Source: Psychrobacter sp. Cmf 22.2
Lineage (GTDB): Bacteria > Pseudomonadota > Gammaproteobacteria > Pseudomonadales > Moraxellaceae
Assembly (NCBI RefSeq): GCF_001921745.1
Contig: NZ_MRYA01000003.1
Location: 248,001-312,000 of the forward strand
Direction: 5' to 3'
Length of the DNA: 64,000 nucleotides
Both the position numbers and the translations under genes were made by a program. Positions within the stretch are counted from its first letter, which is position 1; each line of letters begins with the position of its first letter. Positions 44,921-54,284 of the stretch are shown in pieces. The notes under the pieces are model-generated. The model searched no databases, was not told the origin of the DNA, and saw only the letters and a list, made by a program, of their open reading frames with translations.

Positions 44921-47149
44921 ATGGCTAGTGAACAAACCAAGACGAATGAGCAAACCCACTTTAGAACCTGCAATTTATGCGAAGCTATGTGCGGTATTGT
45001 CATTAAGCACGATGGTGACAAGGTATTGTCGATTAAAGGCGATAAGGACGATCCATTCTCCAAAGGTTATATTTGCCCAAAAGCGACCGCCTTGCAAGAC
45101 TTGCATGAAGACAGTGATCGCCTGCGTCATCCGGTTGAAAGAACCGCTCACGGTTGGAAAGAGATTAGCTGGCCTGATGCTCTAGATAAAGTGGCAGCCG
45201 GTATTCAGTCGGTACAGAAAAAACATGGTAAAAACGCCCTTGGTATTTATTTAGGCAATCCTAACGTCCATAACTTGGGCGGTATGCTAACGATTAAGCA
45301 TTTACTTAGTAGTATAAAGACGCGTAGTCGTTTTTCTGCGACTTCCATCGACCAACTGCCGCACCATATTGTCAGTATGCATCTGTTTGGGCATATGCTG
45401 CGCATCCCTGTGCCTGACGTCAATCGTACCCAATATATGCTCATCATCGGCGGCAATCCGCTGGCGTCTAACGGCAGTATTATGACCGCGCCAAACATGC
45501 GCCAAAAGCTAAAAGATATCAAAGCCCGTGATGGCAAAGTGGTGGTCATTGATCCAAGACGCACAGAAACAGCAGATATTGCGAGCGAGCATCATTTTAT
45601 TCGTCCAGCAACCGATGTCTTACTCTTGCTCGCCATGCTTAATGAAATCTATCTGCAAGGTTATGCGGACAAAGCGCGCGCTAAAAATAATAGAGCGGTG
45701 GCCCTAGCGCCAGATATTGAGCGACTTACAGACTTTGCTAAAGACTATAGCGCCGAATCCGTAGCTGATATTACTGGCATTTCTGCAAATAAGATTAAAC
45801 GTCTCGTTAAAGAGTTTTGTGAAGCCGAAAGCTCCGTCTGCTATGGACGCATGGGCGTATCGGTACAAGCGTTTGGCTTATTAAGTCAGTATCTCATTAT
45901 GGTCATTAATATTGTCACAGGTCGCTTAGATGAGGTAGGTGGCCTGATGTTCCCCAATCCTGCAGTCGATGTGGTCAATAACTCAGGCCCAGGCTATCTT
46001 GGTAAGCGCCATAGCCGCGTGAGTAATTTGCCTGATTTTAATGGCGATTATCCAGTGGTGGCGATGGCGGATGAGATGCTGGTAGAGGGCGCAGGGCAGT
46101 TAAAAGGCTTTATGACTGTCGCTGGCAACCCTGTACTCAGCACGCCCAATGGTGAAAAGTTAGATGAAGCTTTTGCCAGCTTGGATTTTATGGTTGCGAT
46201 CGATTATTTTGTCACAGAAACCAGTCGTCATGCCGATATCATTTTGCCACCCGTATCACCACTAGAGCGTGACCATTATGATGTCACTTTTAACAACTTT
46301 GCCGTCCATAACGTGGCTAAATACTCAAAAGCCCTATTCCATAAGAAAAAAAGTGCCAAATTTGACTGGCAAATCTATCTAGAGCTGGCAAAACGTTTAG
46401 ATAAAAAAGCACCACTTGTCACCAGAGTTGAGCGTCTATTAGTAAAAGTGTTGGGGCCGAAATTTGTGCTCAATCAGGGTTTAAAGCGTGGGCCTTATAA
46501 GGGTCTTAATCTAAAAAAGTTAAAGAAAAATCCGCATGGCATTGATTTAGGGCCTCTCAAAAGGATGTTGCCAGAAGCTTTGAAACATAAAGACAAGCAG
46601 ATTCATCTTAATGTTGATTTTTATCAAGCTGATTTAGAGCGTGTACAAGAGATGATGCGTAACTATGATGATAAGCAAATATTATTGATAGGTCGCCGCC
46701 ATGTACGCAGTAATAATTCTTGGTTACATAACAGCTATCGCTTGGTAAAAGGTAAACCACGCTGTACGCTTATGTTGCATCCAGAAACGGCCAAAGAATA
46801 CGGTATCGAGGACGGTCAAAACGTAAAAGTTACTTCGCGCGTTGGCAGTGTGAATACCATCGCAGAAGTCACGGATGAGCTGATGCCAAGCGTGGTGAGT
46901 ATCCCGCATGGTTGGGGTCACGGCCGTAAAGGCGTGAAACAGAAGATTGCTCAAGCGCATGCCGGTGTCAGTGTCAATGACTTGACGGATGATACGTTAA
47001 TTGATCAGTTAAGTGGTAATGCAGCAGTCAACGGCGTACCGGTGCAGCTAGAAGCCATCGAGCCTGAAGTGGTTGATTTGGACACTACCGATTCAAGTGT
47101 TGATGCTGACAGCGAATCTTCCGAAATCAAATCAGGAAGTGCTGCATAA
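44921..47149 (+). CDS. Molybdopterin-dependent oxidoreductase (formate-dehydrogenase-like)
   Basis: 742 residues. The N-terminal [4Fe-4S] motif C17-x2-C20-x3-C24 and C52 is followed by the Mo-bis-MGD domains (IIGGNPLASNGS, VIDPRRTETADIA, MTVAGNPVLSTPNG, DIILPPVSPLER). The C-terminal MGD-binding domain contains LHNSYRLVKGKP and SIPHGWGHGRKG. No Tat signal is seen, so it acts in the cytoplasm. The usual Cys/Sec molybdenum ligand is not obvious in the expected region SATSIDQLPHH (139-149). The end is acidic and Ser/Asp-rich. Substrate unknown. Confidence 0.88.
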   Translation: MASEQTKTNEQTHFRTCNLCEAMCGIVIKHDGDKVLSIKGDKDDPFSKGYICPKATALQDLHEDSDRLRHPVERTAHGWKEISWPDALDKVAAGIQSVQKKHGKNALGIYLGNPNVHNLGGMLTIKHLLSSIKTRSRFSATSIDQLPHHIVSMHLFGHMLRIPVPDVNRTQYMLIIGGNPLASNGSIMTAPNMRQKLKDIKARDGKVVVIDPRRTETADIASEHHFIRPATDVLLLLAMLNEIYLQGYADKARAKNNRAVALAPDIERLTDFAKDYSAESVADITGISANKIKRLVKEFCEAESSVCYGRMGVSVQAFGLLSQYLIMVINIVTGRLDEVGGLMFPNPAVDVVNNSGPGYLGKRHSRVSNLPDFNGDYPVVAMADEMLVEGAGQLKGFMTVAGNPVLSTPNGEKLDEAFASLDFMVAIDYFVTETSRHADIILPPVSPLERDHYDVTFNNFAVHNVAKYSKALFHKKKSAKFDWQIYLELAKRLDKKAPLVTRVERLLVKVLGPKFVLNQGLKRGPYKGLNLKKLKKNPHGIDLGPLKRMLPEALKHKDKQIHLNVDFYQADLERVQEMMRNYDDKQILLIGRRHVRSNNSWLHNSYRLVKGKPRCTLMLHPETAKEYGIEDGQNVKVTSRVGSVNTIAEVTDELMPSVVSIPHGWGHGRKGVKQKIAQAHAGVSVNDLTDDTLIDQLSGNAAVNGVPVQLEAIEPEVVDLDTTDSSVDADSESSEIKSGSAA

Positions 47150-47175
47150 AATAAGTACAAAAACTATAACGTGCT

Positions 47176-47274
47176 ACTGGTACAACTTTTCCTTGCTTAT
47201 GTGACTATGCAGACAGAGGCTACGCAAAATTTTTACCAGTAGCACTATGCTTATTTTATGGCAGATTAACTATA
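47176..47274 (+). repeat. Palindromic intergenic element, copy E
   Basis: The core at 47176-47240 runs from ACTGGTACAACT through CAGACAGAGGCT to TTTTACCAGT. The right arm ends TTAACTATA at 47274. A left arm AATAAGTAC may extend back to about 47150, next to the oxidoreductase stop. Confidence 0.7.
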
Positions 47275-47310
47275 CGAAAAGCAAATATGTATGGCTGGTG
47301 TAAATGTTCT

Positions 47311-48639
47311 CTATTGAGCGTTCACACCCACAAAGTCAAAATCGACTGGCGGTGTCTCGCCCTGTATTAACAGACTAATCGCTTTTGCCGAACCGCAAGC
47401 ATGCGTCCAGCCAAGCGTACCATGACCCGTATTGAGCCATAAATTATCAAAACTAGCGTTTGTATTGTGACTACCGTGACGGATATGACCCCTATGCGCG
47501 CGTCCTATTAAGGGTACATTTGATGGGGTCATCGGTCGCAGTCCTGTCCAATATTGCACAGAGTTGGCAATGATGCCTTTCGGGAATAACTGCTGTACAC
47601 GGCGCGTGATGGCTTGGCAGCGTATAGTATTTAAGTCTAAATTATAGCCGTTAAACTCTGCTGTGCCCGCGACGCGCAATTTATCGCCAAGGCGTGAGGT
47701 AACCAGCTTAAACTCATCATCAATGAGACTGATAAAGGGTGCTAGGTGCGGGGCGCGGGGATTGACTTGATAAGTGGCCGAGTAGCCTTTGGCCGGGAAG
47801 ATAGGCAAATGAATATTGAGAGGCTTCATTAATACAACGCTGTAGCTACCAAGCGCTAGTACATGGCTGTCTGCACTAAAAGTTTGCACATTTTCGCCTT
47901 TGGGACGGATGTTAATGCTATGGATATGCGGATTAGTAGAGTGGGCATCAGCGTTTAATGCCAATACCTCGGTGTCATATAAAAACTGTACGCCAGCCTT
48001 GGCGCAGCGCTCAGCTAAGCGCTGGGTAAATAGATGGGCATTACCCGATTCATCGCGACTGGTATAAGTAGCGCCTTTGAGCTTATGGGCAATAGGATAA
48101 AGCGCTGGCTCCAGACTGGCCGCATTATTAATATCAATGATATGACGCTCACAGCCTAGCGCTTGCATACGCTCTGTTGGCGCAATAGCAGCGTCAAACT
48201 CAGCTTGGTCGGTATAAAAGTGCATGATACCGCGCTTTTGCTGCTCGTAATCAATACCAATGTCAGCACGTAGCTGCTGCAAGGCATCTCTAGAATACAA
48301 TCCTAGACGTACCATTTGCACCAAATTGGCATCGGCTTTATCTGCACGGCACTCTTGCAAAAACTGCATCGCCCACTTAAGCTGTGCCTTGTCAGCTCGC
48401 AAACGATACAGTAGTGGCGCGTCTTCTTTAAATAGCCATTTAAGCGCTTTCATTGGAGCAGTAGGATTGGCCCAAGGCGTCGCGTGCGAGACCGATATCT
48501 GCCCGCCATTAGCAAACGACGTCTGCATTCCCGCTGCAGATTCACGCTCAATGACAGTCACATCATAGCCAGCTTGGCGAAGATACCATGCGGTAGTCAC
48601 GCCCACCACGCCCGCTCCGAGTACCGCAATATGTGTCAT
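47311..48639 (-). CDS. dadA: D-amino acid dehydrogenase small subunit DadA
   Basis: FAD-dependent membrane-associated oxidation of D-amino acids to keto acids. The N-terminal dinucleotide motif is VLGAGVVGVTTAWYLRQAG with the acidic VIERE. SFANGGQISVSHATPWANP is characteristic of DadA. The C-terminal GLRPMTPSNVPLIGRA and NTGHGTLGWTHACGSAK complete the family pattern. Length 442. It lies 64 bp downstream of ygfZ on the same strand; no dadX racemase is adjacent. Confidence 0.93.
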   Translation of the reverse strand: MTHIAVLGAGVVGVTTAWYLRQAGYDVTVIERESAAGMQTSFANGGQISVSHATPWANPTAPMKALKWLFKEDAPLLYRLRADKAQLKWAMQFLQECRADKADANLVQMVRLGLYSRDALQQLRADIGIDYEQQKRGIMHFYTDQAEFDAAIAPTERMQALGCERHIIDINNAASLEPALYPIAHKLKGATYTSRDESGNAHLFTQRLAERCAKAGVQFLYDTEVLALNADAHSTNPHIHSINIRPKGENVQTFSADSHVLALGSYSVVLMKPLNIHLPIFPAKGYSATYQVNPRAPHLAPFISLIDDEFKLVTSRLGDKLRVAGTAEFNGYNLDLNTIRCQAITRRVQQLFPKGIIANSVQYWTGLRPMTPSNVPLIGRAHRGHIRHGSHNTNASFDNLWLNTGHGTLGWTHACGSAKAISLLIQGETPPVDFDFVGVNAQ

Positions 48640-48703
48640 GAGTAAAGTCTCTTAGTGACTGTTTTAGCTGCTTGTTTGGCAGTTTGCTGCGGTTTGGACC
48701 ATG

Positions 48704-49456
48704 CTACTTTGGACGTGCGACATCAGCTTGAAGTGCTGTTGGCAACTCCAATAGGGTAAGGTCGCTATCATCAAGATGTGCTGGACGCGCAACGACTAAT
48801 GCTTCAAAGCCATCATTGGTAGCAATGGCGTTGACCACTTGGATTTTATCAAGCTTATCCCCTGCTGCTGGCGCGTCACCTGTCCCGCTAACATAGTGCA
48901 AAAATGCTTTGGGTGCCGCTTTAAAGTAAATGCGGGCAATGACCTCTTGACCCAAATAGCAGCCTTTATCGTAGTCCATACCGCCGCGCTGATGCAGACG
49001 CAGCTCTTGCGGCTGAAACTCACCCTGCGTTGCTGCTACTATCCAATAGTTGCCAGTGGCGATACTTCGCTGCATCCAAGCTTGAATATCTTCTGCTGTA
49101 TCATGCTCATCCTTATGGCTAAAGGTAGGCTCATCAGCGAGCACGCAAGGATAAATGGCTGCTGCTGCACTGGTCTCAAACTTTGAAAACGCCCCAAATT
49201 TCTTTAAATGTGCCTGTAAAGCGTCGACACAATCAGCGCTAATCACCACATCATAATGTTTTTCGTCTTGTTTTTTAATCCAAAGTCCAAATTCAATACG
49301 CCCTTTTAAGTTACTAAGGGCAGTTGGTTGATAGCTAAGACCAAGCTTAGTCACATCACAAGTCAATTGTCCTTGTAAGAATTTTTCAGCATCTTCGCCT
49401 TGGAGGGTTAATTGAGAAAACTGCGGCAAAGTCGAGACGTCGGTAGATTGAGTCAT
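48704..49456 (-). CDS. ygfZ: Folate-dependent Fe-S maintenance protein YgfZ
   Basis: GcvT-like fold of the YgfZ/CAF17 family, which supports assembly or repair of certain Fe-S proteins using tetrahydrofolate. The signature KGCYLGQEVIARIYF, which contains the functional cysteine, is present near residue 170. FLQGQLTCDVTKL marks the N-terminus. 250 residues is shorter than E. coli YgfZ (326), with the loss in the C-terminal part. Possibly co-transcribed with dadA. Confidence 0.9.
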   Translation of the reverse strand: MTQSTDVSTLPQFSQLTLQGEDAEKFLQGQLTCDVTKLGLSYQPTALSNLKGRIEFGLWIKKQDEKHYDVVISADCVDALQAHLKKFGAFSKFETSAAAAIYPCVLADEPTFSHKDEHDTAEDIQAWMQRSIATGNYWIVAATQGEFQPQELRLHQRGGMDYDKGCYLGQEVIARIYFKAAPKAFLHYVSGTGDAPAAGDKLDKIQVVNAIATNDGFEALVVARPAHLDDSDLTLLELPTALQADVARPK

Positions 49457-49766
49457 TGTTATTATCCTTCTAATAAGAGCTTACTTATGAATAACTGGGT
49501 CTTAGATATAAGGAACAAAAGAAGCAAATTGGCGCTTTTATCCCCTATTAGACAAGCGAATACAAAATTAAATGAGGTTAAGAAGCGTACCATAAAAAGT
49601 ACTGTCATAAGAAACGCTATGGTTAAGGTTTAGATTGGGCGCAGTGCCCAATTTTCAACCGTACAAATTGGTTAAAGCAAGCGAGTTACGGTACAATGTT
49701 ATCTCTAGTCTGGGGTCTAGGCTAAGTCTAGAATAAACCTACATGTTGCTGGCTGCCGAGGAAATG
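49457..49766. other. ygfZ/yjdM divergent intergenic region
   Basis: 310 bp. A small open frame from ATG 49487 to 49633 (48 codons, very basic) ends exactly at a terminator hairpin. It lacks a good ribosome site, and I do not call it as a gene. The hairpin may instead end a short RNA. Confidence 0.35.
49634..49656 (+). terminator. Isolated terminator-like hairpin
   Basis: Perfect stem ATTGGGC/GCCCAAT with a 5-nt loop followed by TTTTC. No annotated plus-strand gene precedes it. Confidence 0.55.
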
Positions 49767-50120
49767 ATGAGCTTACCCAATTGTCCAAAATGTGATGCTG
49801 AATACACGTACGAAGATGGTGCGTTACTGATATGTCCGATGTGTGCTCATGAATGGACGGCGGCTGAAACGGATGCGGCGCAAGCTGAAGACCAAGACGC
49901 GGTCATTCGCGATGCGGTCGGCAACGAGCTGCAAGATGGAGATGCCGTAACCGTCATCAAAGACTTGAAAGTTAAAGGCTCATCCACCGTTATCAAAGTA
50001 GGCACCAAAGCAAAAAGCATTCGCTTGTTGCCAGATGCGAGCAATGGCCACGATATTGACTGTAAACTTGATAGCTATGGCCCCATGAAGCTTAAATCTT
50101 CAGTCGTCAAAAAGGCTTGA
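49767..50120 (+). CDS. yjdM: PhnA/YjdM-family zinc-ribbon protein
   Basis: About 117 residues starting [18 protein letters not shown]. The zinc ribbon is CPKC and CPMC, followed by the family core [34 protein letters not shown] and [20 protein letters not shown]. coli YjdM starts the same way, so I use ATG 49767 with GAGGA before it. The old name phnA (phosphonate) is not supported by function; its role is unknown. Confidence 0.93.
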   Translation: MSLPNCPKCDAEYTYEDGALLICPMCAHEWTAAETDAAQAEDQDAVIRDAVGNELQDGDAVTVIKDLKVKGSSTVIKVGTKAKSIRLLPDASNGHDIDCKLDSYGPMKLKSSVVKKA

Positions 50121-50197
50121 GACGATAAGTTTAACCAACAAGTTCAATGATGTTTAAGTGAAAAAATTTACTTTTAATAAAACAACAGAGAATAACC

Positions 50198-51499
50198 ATG
50201 AGTACTAAAAACGAACAGCTTTTCGCGCAAGCACGCAAACATATCCCAGGTGGTGTCAACTCACCAGTTCGCGCCTTTGCAGGGGTGGGTGGTACACCCA
50301 TCTTTATGCACCGTGCTAACGGTAGCAAAATCTATGATACTGAAGACAATGCTTATATCGACTATGTCGGCTCTTGGGGTCCAATGATCTTGGGTCATGC
50401 GCATCCAAAAGTGATCGATGCGGTCAAAAAGGCCGCTGATGATGGTTTAAGCTTTGGCACACCAACGCCGTTTGAAACCACGGTTGCTGATAAAATTTGT
50501 GACATCGTCCCAAGCGTTGAAATGATTCGTATGACCAGCTCAGGTACTGAGGCGACTATGAGTGCGATTCGTCTGGCGCGTGGTTATACCCAACGTGACA
50601 AAATCGTTAAGTTCGAAGGCTGCTACCATGGCCATTCAGACAGCTTATTGGTCAAAGCAGGCTCAGGGATGCTCGATATTGGTGAGCCAACGTCAAAAGG
50701 TGTGCCAGCGGATTTTGCTAAGCATACTATTACGATTCCTTATAATAATCCGCAAGCGATTAAAGATTGTTTTGAAAAATGGGGCGATGAGATTGCCTGC
50801 GTTATCTTGGAGCCGATCGCTGGGAACATGAACATGGTCATTCCGTCCCAAGCGTTTCATGATACCTTGCGCGCCGAGTGTACCGCCAATGGCGCGGTAC
50901 TGATTTTTGATGAAGTCATGACGGGCTTTCGCGTTGGCCTTGGTGGCGCACAGGCGCACTTCGGTATCGACCCTGACTTGACTTGCTTTGGTAAAATCAT
51001 CGGTGCAGGTCTACCCGTTGGTGCCTTTGGCGGAAAAGAAGAGATTATGTCTTGCATCGCCCCACTTGGCGGTGTCTATCAAGCGGGTACGTTATCAGGT
51101 AATCCGCTGGCGATGCGTGCTGGTATCGCGATGTTTGAAGACTTAACAGCAGACGGTTTCTATGATGAATTATCAGCGAAAGTAGATAAGCTCGTTGATG
51201 GTTTTCAAGCGGCAGCTGACAAGCATGGTATCAATCTGCGCACCAATAAATTGGGCGGTATGTTTGGCATGTTCTTTGTCAGAGACAGTGAGACCACTGT
51301 ACCGCAGAACTTTGATGACGTAACAGAATGTGATATGGATGTGTTTAATACTTTCTTTCATGGTATGTTAGATCGCGGTATTTATCTGGCGCCCTCTGCT
51401 TATGAAGCCGGCTTTATGTCTATCAAGCATAGCGATGCAGACATCGAGACTTCAATTAAAGCCGCTGATGAAATCTTTGCAGAAATGGCGAAGGCGTAA
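50198..51499 (+). CDS. hemL: Glutamate-1-semialdehyde 2,1-aminomutase HemL
   Basis: PLP enzyme making 5-aminolevulinate for tetrapyrrole synthesis. [16 protein letters not shown] is the N-terminal signature, [18 protein letters not shown] the PLP-phosphate site, [17 protein letters not shown] contacts the cofactor, and the Schiff-base Lys is in [17 protein letters not shown]. Length 433 as expected. It is followed by a strong terminator. Confidence 0.97.
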   Translation: MSTKNEQLFAQARKHIPGGVNSPVRAFAGVGGTPIFMHRANGSKIYDTEDNAYIDYVGSWGPMILGHAHPKVIDAVKKAADDGLSFGTPTPFETTVADKICDIVPSVEMIRMTSSGTEATMSAIRLARGYTQRDKIVKFEGCYHGHSDSLLVKAGSGMLDIGEPTSKGVPADFAKHTITIPYNNPQAIKDCFEKWGDEIACVILEPIAGNMNMVIPSQAFHDTLRAECTANGAVLIFDEVMTGFRVGLGGAQAHFGIDPDLTCFGKIIGAGLPVGAFGGKEEIMSCIAPLGGVYQAGTLSGNPLAMRAGIAMFEDLTADGFYDELSAKVDKLVDGFQAAADKHGINLRTNKLGGMFGMFFVRDSETTVPQNFDDVTECDMDVFNTFFHGMLDRGIYLAPSAYEAGFMSIKHSDADIETSIKAADEIFAEMAKA

Positions 51500-51528
51500 C
51501 GACGTCAGTTGTAGTCTTCATTACATAA

Positions 51529-51556
51529 AAAAACCAGCCACTGTGCTGGTTTTTTT
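51529..51556 (+). terminator. hemL terminator
   Basis: Stem AAAAACCAGC/GCTGGTTTTT with a 6-nt loop and a T-run. Confidence 0.9.
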
Positions 51557-51725
51557 GTGGCTAATTTTTGTTGTACTTTGTGATTTATCGGCTCCTACTT
51601 TGAGTCGCGTTCACCATAAAAATTGAGTAGAAGCCAAAAGAGACCATACTCTACTCGTTTGCAAAACAGAGAATAAATTGTGCTATTCTGAAGCTAACAA
51701 TGATCACGAGCAAGGATGCCAACTG

Positions 51726-53462
51726 ATGAATACCAGTTCTGAAAATAATGCCCCCAGTAGTACCGTCCCTCCATTATGGCAAGCCGCGTATGAAAAATAC
51801 GGACTAAGAAACAATCTAAATGTGTTAGAAGATAAGCATAACCTACTAGATTTATTACAACCAAAGATTGATCAGCACAGCGGCTCTGTGGCCTTTAGTA
51901 TGGGTCCTGCCACGTTGAGTTTTGCGCAATTAGATATCGCCAGTCGTCGCTTTGCCGCCTTTTTACAAGCGCAGGGCATCAGTAAAGGCGATCGTATCGC
52001 TGTCCAACTGCCCAATATATTGCAGTATGCCGTGGTATTGCTCGGCTGCTTGCGGGCAGGAGCGGTACTGGTCAATGTCAATCCTATGTATACCCACTAT
52101 GAGTTGGCGCATCAGCTGACAGATGCACAAGCTTGCGGTCTTATCATCCTAGAGGGCATGGACTCAGCTTATGAGCAGCTAGACGATGACATCAAGGCGC
52201 AGCTGCAATGGGTTGTAAGATGTTCTATAGATCCGCATGCTGCCCCCTCTGACAATGATATAGCTTTATTAAGTCAGCTTAGCGCCAAGCCAGCCGACAA
52301 CTCATCCATAATAGAATCAGCGGCGGCTAATACGTTAGACTCAAAGGACTATATAAAATTTGCGCATATCTTACAATCGCAGCGCGCAGAAGACTTTAAA
52401 GACGTCACCATCGAGCGCGAAGATTTGGCCTTATTACAATATACAGGGGGCACGACTGGTAAGCCAAAAGGCGCCATGCTGACGCACTATAATGTCATGG
52501 CCAATGTCTGTCAGTGTTATGCGATGTTTGGCAGTGCGATTGAAGCGGGACGTCGCGAGCAGATTAAGATACTCAACCCGTTGCCGCTCTATCACATCTT
52601 CTCTTTTACCGTTTGCGGCTTGCTGGGAATTTATGGCGGTTGGGAGGATATATTGGTCACCAACCCACGCGATATCGATGGGCTAGTCAAGACCATTGAG
52701 CAGCATCGTCCACATGTCATTCCATCGGTTAATACTTTGTTTATCGGTATGCTCCATCATCCAAAGTTTGCCAGCCTTGATTTTAGTCGCTTGGCGCTAT
52801 CTATCGGTGGCGGTACAGCGATTATTAAAGCGGTCTCTGATCAATGGCAACAAGTCACTGGTAGGATTATCAATGAAGGGTACGGCATGTCTGAAACTTC
52901 TCCTGTCATCTCTTTTAACCCACCTGGTATTAGCCATTTTAATGGTAGTGTTGGTCTGCCACTAGCCATGATGGATATCAAAATCATTGATGAAAATGAC
53001 TCAGCATGTGCGATTGGCGAGCCTGGAGAGGTAGGGATAAAAGGCCCACAAGTAATGCGCGGTTATTGGCAACAAGATAATACCAACACCTTTACCAAAG
53101 ATGGCTATTTTAAATCAGGTGATATCGGGGTAATGAATGAAGAAGGGTTTTTGACGCTAGTGGATCGCAAAAAGGACATGATACTAGTCTCAGGATTCAA
53201 CGTTTATCCTAATGAAGTAGAGGCCGCATTGACCGCGCATCCAAAAGTGCTTGAAGTGGCGGTAATCGGTATTGCAGATGAGCATAGTGGCGAGGTGCCA
53301 AAAGCCTTTGTGGTCAAAAAAGAGGCAAACTTGACCGTAGAGGAGTTACAAGCTTTTGCAAGCGAGCGTTTAACAGGTTATAAGCGCCCGCAATCATACG
53401 AGTTTATCGATGAGCTACCTAAGACTGCGGTAGGTAAGATACTGCGTAAGTCTTTACGTTAG
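51726..53462 (+). CDS. Long-chain fatty acid CoA ligase (FadD-like)
   Basis: 578 residues of the AMP-forming acyl-CoA synthetase family. The P-loop is YTGGTTGKPKGAMLTH, followed by NEGYGMSETSP, then SGDIGVMNEEGFLTLVDRKKDMILVSGFNVYP, and the acetylatable Lys in TAVGKILRK. The linker and fatty-acid signature resemble FadD. ATG 51726 has AAGGA before it; a longer frame from 51678 has none. Chain-length preference unknown. No other beta-oxidation gene is adjacent. Confidence 0.92.
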   Translation: MNTSSENNAPSSTVPPLWQAAYEKYGLRNNLNVLEDKHNLLDLLQPKIDQHSGSVAFSMGPATLSFAQLDIASRRFAAFLQAQGISKGDRIAVQLPNILQYAVVLLGCLRAGAVLVNVNPMYTHYELAHQLTDAQACGLIILEGMDSAYEQLDDDIKAQLQWVVRCSIDPHAAPSDNDIALLSQLSAKPADNSSIIESAAANTLDSKDYIKFAHILQSQRAEDFKDVTIEREDLALLQYTGGTTGKPKGAMLTHYNVMANVCQCYAMFGSAIEAGRREQIKILNPLPLYHIFSFTVCGLLGIYGGWEDILVTNPRDIDGLVKTIEQHRPHVIPSVNTLFIGMLHHPKFASLDFSRLALSIGGGTAIIKAVSDQWQQVTGRIINEGYGMSETSPVISFNPPGISHFNGSVGLPLAMMDIKIIDENDSACAIGEPGEVGIKGPQVMRGYWQQDNTNTFTKDGYFKSGDIGVMNEEGFLTLVDRKKDMILVSGFNVYPNEVEAALTAHPKVLEVAVIGIADEHSGEVPKAFVVKKEANLTVEELQAFASERLTGYKRPQSYEFIDELPKTAVGKILRKSLR

Positions 53463-53485
53463 TAGTGTAAAAAAGTACCAGTAAA

Positions 53486-53902
53486 CTATTTCCGTTCGGT
53501 TTTATCATATTTGCGGTCACTTAAACTTAAGTTGCCGCGCAAGACGTCACCATACATACGAAAGTCGCTGACGAAGCTTTGTAATGGGTATTTAAACGTG
53601 GCTGGTTTATTTTTTTCAAAAAAGAAATGTCCAGCCCAAGCACAAGCATACCCTGCTGCAATACCTTTGAGTAAAGGTTTTGGCGAGCGCGTCTTAACCG
53701 ACTTTGCTAGTCCTAATAAACCAAAACTACTACCAGCAAAATGCAGACGGCGACAAATAATGTTTTGATGCTCATTTAAATAAAAATCGTAAAATCCCTG
53801 CTCAGAGACAGGGTCTACTTTGGTGATATCTGTGCCAACAATTGCATCTTTTGTCTCTATGTTGGCAGTAGCTCGAGATTGAGTACGGGTAGATTGATTC
53901 AT
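53486..53902 (-). CDS. Mpo1-like protein (DUF962)
   Basis: 138 residues matching the DUF962/Mpo1-like family: FYDFYLNEHQNIICRRLHFAG, GYACAWAGHFFFEKNKPATF and KYPLQSFVSDFRMYGDVL. The histidines in NEH, RLH and GHF are those expected to bind iron. Yeast Mpo1 is an Fe(II) dioxygenase of 2-hydroxy fatty acids; the bacterial role is inferred only. Unlike most members it has about 35 extra N-terminal residues, and the first membrane helices are shortened. Confidence 0.88.
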   Translation of the reverse strand: MNQSTRTQSRATANIETKDAIVGTDITKVDPVSEQGFYDFYLNEHQNIICRRLHFAGSSFGLLGLAKSVKTRSPKPLLKGIAAGYACAWAGHFFFEKNKPATFKYPLQSFVSDFRMYGDVLRGNLSLSDRKYDKTERK

Positions 53903-54284
53903 GATGGCAGCTTCCTTTGCTTATTATTTGGACTAACAGAGAACTATCAATACTTGGTGACTACATCAATAAAGGAAGATCAACAATGTAATTCAACAAT
54001 AAAATAGACACCAAGATAGAAGTTACAGCTATTAATAGTCATTCTAAATTATCAATGTTACTGGTTAATAATATGACTTATTTAGAATGTAGCAAAGGGT
54101 TATAATGAACACAAGTTATTGAATGTACCTTAATAGAAATGCTTTAATAGCAAAGCTTGTCTGCGACACTACGTTAAAAATTTAAGGCTTGTAAACTTGA
54201 TATCCAAAGCAAGTATTATCTATTACAACACTTGTGGTTACGACTATATTCTTATACACCATCCTACAGGATAACGATTTTTCT
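53903..54284. other. Divergent intergenic region before ppx
   Basis: About 380 bp, AT-rich, with no gene or RNA recognised. AGGAT precedes the ppx start. Confidence 0.4.
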
